This document shows positions 56,640 to 64,000 of a stretch of 64,000 nt of DNA, one piece after another (the first letter of the stretch is position 1; every line of letters starts with the position of its first letter). The notes under the pieces are model-generated. The model had not been told where the DNA came from. It searched no databases and saw nothing but the letters and a program-made list of their open reading frames with translations. The DNA is taken from assembly GCA_021209875.1 (NCBI GenBank), contig JAGYVD010000010.1, positions 2,356,001-2,420,000 on the forward strand. The letters are read 5' to 3'. This stretch comes from Rosellinia necatrix (Eukaryota; Ascomycota; Sordariomycetes; Xylariales; Xylariaceae). The position numbers and the translations under genes are program-made.

Positions 56640-58560
56640 CCGAGATGCTCGGGCGCGTGTGGCGATTGGGGATGGCAGATGTCTGGAGGGTTGGACGTAG
56701 ATTGGGAGTGAGATACGTATATCAAATAGTGGTTCACTGGATGGCGACTTTACTGTTCGTTAGCCTTTGCTTTTGCTAGGTACTTGGCAAGGGGTCGGTA
56801 TTGAAATACCGATGGTCACGTGGCTGTCGCCTGATACATGCATATCTGTTACTAACCTACGTACCTAAGTACTCAAGAGGTATTTATGTAGGGACCTGCC
56901 TATCCAAGTACCTATACATCGTTTCTATATAGAAAAACAGTTATGAATTTAGTGTTATACTACGATAGTACTAAATGTTTAGGTTTGGTAACTATGCGTA
57001 ACCTAAGTACCTATATCTCTACAACGGGATTTGGTGCCTTAGGTATCTATGTAGGCATTTACCTAGGTAGGCGCCCTAGGTTATCCTTTGGGTTGAACTA
57101 GCAAGGTACTAACTATTTCTAGGTAGGTACCTAGTGGAGTAGACCTTGGTAATGATATCATAGTATAGGGTAAGAGCATATATTGTATTAGAGAGTGGGC
57201 AACTGAAGGTGCCAGTATTGGAACTGGGAGGCACGCTCAGGCCAACAGCCCTCCCTTTGCCCTTGGCTCGGTACTTCCACCGTACCGGGGTATCTGAGCT
57301 GGCTCCAGTAAATTCATCTGATAGTCTGAACTGCTAAAAAAAAAAAATTCCTGTTCGAACAGATCATAATATTTTGCAATTAGGAACCTTTGCATTGTAC
57401 ATTACAACGTTCATTGTAACATATTACCATCCTCGATTGTACTAATTATCGAATAGCCATACGATCAAGGTATGTACATGCTACTTCCTTTGTCCTAGTT
57501 GCTTGCTTGAAGAGTTCCTACCACAACCACTCCATCGGTCGAAGCAAGCTGCCGACTCACATCGATATTCCTATGCTATACATGGATCTGTCGAGCATGT
57601 ATTGTGCTGGTAGCTGTGTAAAGATCGGCTTCGGAAGGTTATCAAGTGAATGTCCCCTCCTGTCGGCAAAGGTGGACGAGTCACCGCTGCGCTGCACCTT
57701 CCACTGTCATTGATTTGAACGGAACACGCAGAAATAACGCCATGCCCCTAGGGGGCCGGGGGTTGCTACTACGTCTCTTGTGGCTGACAAGCCTGGCGGT
57801 GGCCAACATGGGTCTCTACATGGCTAGGAGCTTGGGGGCCGTCGTTCTGAACGATTCCGGTACACGAACAGGGCAGTTGTCAAATGGGGGGGCGGGACGC
57901 GCGGGGGAAGGCAAAAGCTCGGCTGTGATATTGCTCGTGGCCAGCAGTATCCCCAGCATCTAGGAAAGTGACATTTAGCGATGTTCCGTTGGGGAGAGAG
58001 CATGTCTCTAGGCGGACCGGTAAGACCGGCAATATCCTCAGCAGTCGGGGTTCAGCGTTGCAGGCATGCCACAGAACATCCCCCTCTCCCTTTCCTAGTG
58101 AATCGGGGTGATGTTCGAGAAACGCAAGAAGAGTGTGATGGGGACGATCGGCGGTAGGAGCCGGATAGGAAGGGGCATTCCGAACCAACAGACCAGACGG
58201 TTGAACAGGCAGGCTAGTTTGGATTCTTCTCGTGCAGCCGCATATTCCTGCAAACTGCTCAGCCACCTGGCACCTGCTTGCTTTGGGAGTCCTCCTGCGC
58301 CTGTCAGCGCACGCCTTCCTGGCCTTCCCTGCCTTCCCCTACTTCCTGGTCCCGCCTAGGTACCCGGTTGCTTGCCTCGAATTGCTTGGTTGCTGAAACA
58401 AGCCCCAATGTGTACATTCGTTTGCGTGCTATTTGCTACCTCCACTCTGTACCCCCTTACCCCCCCCTCCGCTAAGGCTCCTCCACCATCCCTCGGGGGA
58501 CCCAGCATAGCACTGTTCTATGATATCATTGGCCGAGAAAAGCTAGAGAGCTAACCCCTC
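56640..58560. other. Intergenic spacer, 1.9 kb
   Basis: CCTA/TAGGTACC elements crowd 56860-57140. No convincing gene was seen; ORFs at 57507-58554 on both strands are short and unrelated to known families. Confidence 0.4.
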
Positions 58561-58565
58561 CTTAG

Positions 58566-59420
58566 ATGAGCAGATCTCTCTTCTTCAAAGTTCTGCCCCG
58601 CGGCGGTATTTCTTCTCCCCTCTCCTCTACCAAAACAACTGCTTTTCGGCCTCAATTTGCCTTCACCAAGCCGACAACGACTTCCACACCCGCGTTTACA
58701 AACCAATTCTCCCCTCGGTTTTTCTCCGCATTACCTCACACCCAATCATGGACCACCTGTCAGGTGTGAGATCACCATCGTTTTCATCTGTCACAGGTCT
58801 ACTTCTGTTGCTTACCGTTCTACATACCCTGGGAACGTTTGGCGCCCTGCCCGCACCATCTACACCTTTGGATGAAGTGGCTCGTACCCACGGCCGACTT
58901 GAGTTCCACGAAATCCCCAAGACCGCTGAGCTACCGAGAAGGGCTTCGACAAGGGCTTCCGCATCATCATGCTTCAGGGTGAGTGGCAACGCCATTATAA
59001 TTTGCATCCTATCAGGACACAGGGTACGGGTGGCAAATCCATCTACGGTGAGAAGTTCGCCGACGAGAACTTCACCCTGAAGCACACCAAGCCTGGTGTC
59101 CTATCCATGGCCAATGCTGGTCCTAACACGTATGTGCACCAAAAGGCCTCGCATCTCATCTTTTATAGATGGGTGTTGCGGGATGTCCCCTATGATAACC
59201 GAGCGGAAAACGTTGCTAACCTAACTCTTGTAGTAACGGATCACAATTCTTCATCACTACCGTCAAGACCCCCTGGTTGGATAGCCGCCACGTCGTCTTT
59301 GGCGAGGTCGTCGGCGCGGAGGGTATGGCGATCGTCAAGGCGATCGAGGCCACCGGCTCCCAGAGTGGCGCCGTCAAGTACAGCAAGCGCCCCACCATTG
59401 TGGACAGCGGTGTCTTATAA
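58566..59420 (+). pseudogene. Decayed mitochondrial-type cyclophilin (peptidyl-prolyl isomerase)
   Basis: The 5' end codes a good mitochondrial presequence (MSRSLFFKVLPRGG, Arg/Ser-rich, no acids). The 3' half is normal cyclophilin: [32 protein letters not shown], a GT-AG intron (59130-59233), [40 protein letters not shown] and a stop at 59418. The part between, 58790-59025, is broken: [13 protein letters not shown] is followed by compressed remnants of EKGFGYKGS, HRII, and MLQG with small losses at several places, so frames change repeatedly. The expected FRELCTG and DFTRGN segments are missing and the catalytic Arg of the HRIIP region is out of frame. Splicing the GTGAGT-CAG 37-base segment after MLQG also shifts frame. 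The relic seems recent because the second half shows almost no decay. Confidence 0.75.
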
Positions 59421-59800
59421 AGGAACTGCGCAAGTAGTCACATTCAGGCGGCCTGTAATATCTCGAGCTAGTGCATCACTTTTAAGATGTTTGGCCCTTC
59501 TATTGTGGTACACCAACCAAGGCCACGCAAAATCAATAGGGGTGGTATCCGGGGGATTATAGTTACATGACTTCAATGATAAAAACATTGTCATCATTAC
59601 GTTCTTATTGTTCCATGCAATATTGAGTACACGTGCCTTAAAAATGACCATATAAAACACTACAGCTTAGTCTTCTGACACATGAGCGATTTTTACATCC
59701 AGGTAAAGCCCTCATCTAATATAACGCCATTAGTATGCATAAAGCAAATTGTCACGCTCGCTCCACTAACGCCACCCCTTCTGATGCTATTAATTCAAGG
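59421..59800. other. Convergent spacer
   Basis: Short 3' region between the cyclophilin relic and RPC6. No feature was seen. Confidence 0.4.
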
Positions 59801-61001
59801 CTACACTAGCCACTGGTCAAAGTATTCACAACCCCCGGCCCAGACGGGGCCACCCTCCTCACAGAGGTCAAAAACTGGGCATTTCCCACAAGGTGCTGTC
59901 GTGAGCCCGTTGCTCCGTGGCTCCCAAAAATCCTCGTCTCCCGGTTTAGAGTATAAGGAGGGGTTCTGCTTGGAAATACGGACCGCACGATAGCCGATCC
60001 TATTGCCCATGCGAATTTCTTCAACGCGGTTATCCCATATAAGGACGTCGATGAGCTCTTGCACGTGCTCCTGCTTCAGGGGCTGGCCCTTGGCGACCTC
60101 GGCAGCCTGGATACCAGCCGTAATCTCCTCGGTCGTGGGGTATTCTAGGTACCCGGCGGGCAAGGGCAGGCGTATGGTCTTCCGGGTTTTCGCCGCGGGC
60201 GTGGCCGCAGGTCCATCCTGCGAGATAGCGTCCGCCGCGCGCTTCTTACTCTTGGCAGCCGCCTCGGAGGCGGCGCCGTTGATGACGCCCTTCTTCGGCA
60301 GGACGGGGCTCATGCTCCTGGCGCCCCTCTCGCCCTTGCTCAGGTAGCTGCCCCGGTTCTTGATGAAGCTCATCACGACGCCCTGCAACGCCTCGATAAA
60401 CGCCTCGTCGAGGAACTGATCCGTGTACCACGGGCCACCGGTGGCCCGAGACGACGGCTTGATGTTGGCCTTGATCCACATCTTCTTGGAGATGTTCTCC
60501 ACGGTGGTGAACTGGGCAACGAGCCGTTTGGCCTCGAGCTCCTTCAGCGCTTTCCTCAAAGCATTGTCCTGGACGTTTAGACGCCGCTTGATATCCTGCT
60601 GCCAGGCGCCTTCAGCGCCGGCCGCATCGATGATCTCATACACTAATATTTGATCATGGCCACTGAGTAGCTTGTATCTAGGATAGGGGGCAGGGGGCAG
60701 GGAGTGTCAGCGCGGTTCGGTGGTTATAATAGACGCGACAATATATGATTCCGACTCACTTGGCAGCCTCTGCTTCGGGGCGTAGTCGCCATGCCAAGCC
60801 GCTGTGAAGATGAACGGGTGCGAAGAGTCGTTCATTTGTCAAGATCTGGATGAGCTGTAAGAGCTTCTTGATGTCCTTGGGCGGGATGACATCGAGAGCC
60901 GTGAGGTCCTCTTGGGTGAATAGCCGGTCCGGGTCGCCGGTGCATGCTTCTTCACAGGCCGCATATAACTGCACCTTGAGCAATGCGGTTTGGTCATCCA
61001 T
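59801..61001 (-). CDS. RPC34: RNA polymerase III subunit RPC6 (C34)
   Basis: Winged-helix subunit of the Pol III C82/C34/C31 initiation subcomplex, nuclear. Exon 1 is 61001-60760, exon 2 60677-59801; 372 residues. The tandem winged-helix region includes YKLLSGHDQILVYEII, WQQDIKRRLNVQDNALRKALKELEA and ISKKMWIKANIKPSSRATGGPWY. A linker rich in Lys and Ala follows (SKKRAADA). The C-terminus carries four cysteines in PCGKCPVFDLCEEGGPVWAGGCEYFDQWL, the [4Fe-4S] cluster site described for eukaryotic C34/RPC6. The first ATG (MDDQTALLKVQLY) is used; the open frame extends 33 bases upstream only from a non-ATG codon. Convergent with the cyclophilin relic, divergent from STI1. Confidence 0.95.
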
Positions 61002-62010
61002 CTTGGCGTGGTTTCCGTGGTGTCTCGGTCGCAAAGTCGTGAGTCACGCGGTACTCGGGCAGGGTTTGCGCGAAGAGATGGTAAAGGGTGAGATCAAATA
61101 ATGGGAGTTGGTAGGAGCGCGCCAATAGGCCCAATTGCGCGGCTAACATACGGAGAGACTTTCTGTATCATTCAATATTCGGGGTTGGTTGATATATGAA
61201 TGAATAGGCGCAAGGTAAAGATCAGGTCATGGCAAGTTTCTCTCATACGTCTCTGCCCCGCGATACAGTTTGGCATTGACTGAACAAGCTTAAAAGGCTA
61301 ACCCTGCTTGCCTGGTATTAGTCCGGGTTGTAGTTAGCCCCTAACAGAAATATTTCCTTATCGCAAAGCAGGAGCTCTTATCGCCCCTCAATACTTCCTT
61401 GAAAGTTATGTGACCTTGAAAGTTACCTGACCTACCTACCTAGGTAGGTACCTAGGTAACCGGGAGGGCCACTATAAGTAGGTAGGTAGTTACTCATGCA
61501 CTGTGCAGTAATACAGTGCTTCTCCACCGAAGGCAACTAGAGTTAATTATAACAAGCGCTGGACGCAACGCTGGACTGCAGCCGGAAGCAGTGGCCTGGG
61601 TTAGTAGGTACTTCGTACTTATACTAGCGAGAGGTAGGGTAAGGTGGTGGTGTATCGTGCCCCTCTTCAAACCCCACCAACTTCAACCTAGACAGTCATC
61701 TCCAGCCCGCATAGAAAGCTCTCGAACTTCGTTCTCAGCCCTGCTAGTGCAAGTGCTGGATAACAGCAGTATTTCTGCCTTGCCTGCTCTCTTGCCGTCT
61801 ACTCGCCCAACAATTTATCCTCTGCGCCCGTACCATCTTCTTGTCTCCGTGAACCAACCCCAGCGAGGTCGTGTCATAAGCAGTCTCCTCTCGTGTTGAC
61901 TTTATTCATCCATCCACCATCCACCATCTATCCACCTTATAGTTACTCCCCATCACGCACCGCATCGTCCCATCCGTCCGTCCGTTGGTTTGCAAACCCC
62001 GCGCAACACC
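61002..62010. other. Divergent spacer, RPC6 to STI1
   Basis: Shared promoter of about 1 kb. A 17 bp near-perfect tandem repeat (CCTTGAAAGTTAyswGA-like) lies at 61397-61430, followed at once by a CCTA/TAGGTACC block to 61490. From about 61790 the STI1 leader is pyrimidine-rich (CATCCATCCACC-type repeats at 61905-61935). Confidence 0.5.
61397..61430 (+). repeat. Two 17 bp tandem copies containing CCTTGAAAGTTA
   Basis: The copies differ at three positions near the 3' end (ATGTGA versus CCTGA context). Located about 580 bp upstream of STI1 and 400 bp upstream of RPC6. Confidence 0.75.
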
Positions 62011-63997
62011 ATGGCGTCTGCAGACGAGCTCAAGACCTTGGGCAACAATGCCATGGCCGCCAAAAATTTCGATGAGGCCATGTGAGTCTCTTCCCCGTAG
62101 CACCTATTCCTATTTACAGTGCCGTCGTGTTTCCGTTCTGCTGGCTGACATTCGCCCAGAGATGCTTTCACCAAGGCCATCGAGCTAGCCCCCCAAAACC
62201 ACGTCCTTTACAGCAATCGCTCAGCCGCCCATGCCTCCAAGAAGGACTGGACTAATGCTTTGACGGACGCGGAGAAGACGACACAAATCAAGCCCGACTG
62301 GCCACGAGGCTGGGGACGCAAGGGTGCCGCCCTCCACGGTTCCGGCGACTTGGTGGGGGCCGTGGATGCCTACGAGGAGGGGTTGAAGCTCGACCCCAAC
62401 AACGCAGGCCTCAAAAGCTCTCTGGCTTCTGTCAACAGGGCTATAGAGCAGGAAGCGGGCGGTATGTCGACGCCTTGAACATGCACAACCAATCTTTTAC
62501 TGACGTGGTATGGATAGGCCCCGGTGCAGGCTTCGGTGGCGACCCGATGGGCGGCCTAGGCAATATGTTCAGTGATCCTAACCTCCTCCAGAAGCTCATG
62601 AGCAACCCAAAGACAAGCGGGTACTTTTCCGACCCTTCTTTCATTGCCAAGGTCCAGGCATTGCAAAAGAACCCCTCGAACACTCAAGATTTATTCAGTG
62701 ACCCCAGAATGATCCAAGTCTTGGGTGTTGCGATGGGTGTGGACATGGACATGCGAATGCCAGAGGAGGCCGCCGGAGGATCATCTTCAGGTGCTAGGGA
62801 AGTAGAGGAGGACGTTGAAATGCCTGATCTCAAGTCATCGGCCTCCAATCCTACATCAGCTAAGGCCCCCGAACCGGAGCCGGAACCGGAGCTGGACGAG
62901 GAAGCTCTGGAGAAGAAGAAAGCGAAGGAAGAGGCCGATAAGGAGAAGGCGATCGGCACAGAGAACTACAAGAAACGAAACTTCGATGAAGCTATCGCGC
63001 ATTACAGCAAAGCGTGGGAGCTACACAAGGATATCACCTACTTAAACAACCTGGGTGCAGCTCACTTCGAAAAGGGCGACTATCAGGCCTGCATTGACAC
63101 GTGCACTAAGGCCATCGAGGAGGGCCGCCTGATATACGCCGACTTCAAGATGATTGCTAAGTCTTACGCTCGTATCGGCTCCGCTTACGAGAAGCTGGGT
63201 GACTTGACGTTGGCCGTTGAGAACTACCAGAAATCCCTTACTGAGCATCGGACACCGGATACTGTGAATAAGCTTCGCGCCGCCGAGCGCAAGAAGATCG
63301 ACTCCGCCAAACAAGCCTACGTAGACCCTGTTAAGGCTGAAGAAGCACGTGAAGAAGGCAATACGAAGTTCAAAGAACAAGACTTCCCCGGTGCAGTTGC
63401 CGCATACTCCGAGATGATCAAGCGCTCCCCCGAAGATCCTCGCGGCTATAGCAACCGTGCCGCGGCTTTTGTTAAGCTTTTCGAGTTCCCTAGCGCGCTA
63501 GAGGACTGCAATGCGGCGATCAAAAAGGACCCTAAGTTCATCCGTGCGTTCATCCGAAAGGCACAGATCTACTTTGGCATGCGCAAGTACTCTGAGTGCA
63601 TAGACGCATGCAGTGAGGCCACCGAGGTCGATAACGCTCATCATAACGGCGCCAACGCACGCGAGATCGACCAGCAACAGCAGAAGGCCCTGCAAGCTAT
63701 GTACTCAGCGCGGGAGAACGAGTCCGAGGAACAGACACGAGAACGCCTGATGAAGGATCCAGAGGTAAGTAACAAACAATATGGGATGAGTTCTAGTGAC
63801 AGCCCATCAATGAATTCGACCGTATACTGACGTCGCCTATCTAGATCATGAGCATCATGCAGGACCCCGTCATGCAATCCATCCTTCAGCAGGCTCAGTC
63901 CGACCCTGCTGCGCTCCAGGAGCACATGCGCAATCCCGCCGTAGCAATCAACATTCGCAAGCTGATAGCGGCTGGTGTTATCCGAGTTGGCCGATAA
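62011..63997 (+). CDS. STI1: Hsp70/Hsp90-organising co-chaperone Sti1
   Basis: Scaffold transferring client proteins from Hsp70 to Hsp90 in the cytosol. Exons 62011-62081, 62160-62461, 62518-63764 and 63845-63997; 590 residues, equal to the yeast protein, and complete three bases before the window ends. Order: TPR1 from residue 5 (LKTLGNNAMAAKNFDEAI, carboxylate-clamp Lys/Asn present), DP1 around 140-190 (FSDPNLLQKLMSNPKTSGYF, DPRMIQVLGVAMG), an acidic linker with (EP)n, TPR2A (EKAIGTENYKKRNFDEAI), TPR2B (EEAREEGNTKFKEQDFPGAV, YSNRAAAF) and DP2 at the C-terminus (DPVMQSILQQAQSDPAAL, NIRKLIAAGVIR). Introns fall in phase with clean junctions, e.g. FDEA-IDAF. Heat regulation is expected from the family; I could not point to a perfect heat-shock element. 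Confidence 0.97.
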
Positions 63998-64000
63998 AAA

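Noticed and set aside
1..64000. Secondary-metabolite or defence gene cluster
   Set aside because: The GST-like, SDR, hydroxyacid dehydrogenase and sulfotransferase-like genes are separated by unrelated housekeeping genes; no PKS, NRPS, terpene cyclase, P450 or cluster regulator was seen.

Overview
The window is nuclear DNA of a filamentous ascomycete (Pezizomycotina, most likely Sordariomycetes). It has short 50-230 bp GT-AG introns with CTRAC-type branch sites, conserved fungal orthologues, spacers of 0.3-4 kb rich in TAGG/CCTA microsatellites, and several very GC3-rich genes. Nothing looks bacterial, viral or plasmid-borne. Gene models below were built by hand from splice-site phase and family alignment from memory; exon coordinates are given in each entry.

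Layout, left to right. 0-10 kb: the 5' part of an RPD3-type histone deacetylase (minus, runs off the left edge), a GST-like protein (plus), an NAD-dependent xylitol dehydrogenase (plus) and a GH2 beta-mannosidase (minus). 10-22 kb: a Rab4-like GTPase, a short-chain dehydrogenase, an uncharacterised protein with a dsRBD-like segment and repeats, a D-2-hydroxyacid dehydrogenase and a seven-helix fungal rhodopsin-type membrane protein. 22-34 kb: a sulfotransferase-like P-loop protein whose N-terminus cannot be assembled cleanly, a PX protein (Ypt35-like) with a GC-AG intron, a Sym1/Mpv17 membrane protein and an intronless FAR1-type DNA-binding protein. 34-47 kb: UDP-GlcNAc pyrophosphorylase, a TDG/MUG-family DNA glycosylase, a probable secreted surface protein, an ANCHR-like B-box protein with three MIM1-like motifs, a tRNA-like Pol III unit and a GH12 glycoside hydrolase with an unusual repeated N-terminus. 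47-64 kb: a gene-poor 4 kb stretch with possible membrane-protein remnants, a MARVEL-like membrane protein, an Ent3-type epsin, a decayed mitochondrial-type cyclophilin, RNA polymerase III subunit RPC6 and the co-chaperone STI1, complete at the right edge.

The genes do not form a metabolic cluster or island; most are housekeeping. Links are loose: xylitol dehydrogenase, beta-mannosidase and the GH12 enzyme all serve plant-polysaccharide use, while Ent3, Ypt35, Rab4 and the ANCHR-like protein act in membrane traffic. I found no convincing new multi-gene system. The items most worth a second look are the dsRBD/repeat protein, the MARVEL gene with two possible outputs, the cyclophilin relic, the tRNA-like unit, the GC-AG intron and the stand-alone FAR1 protein.
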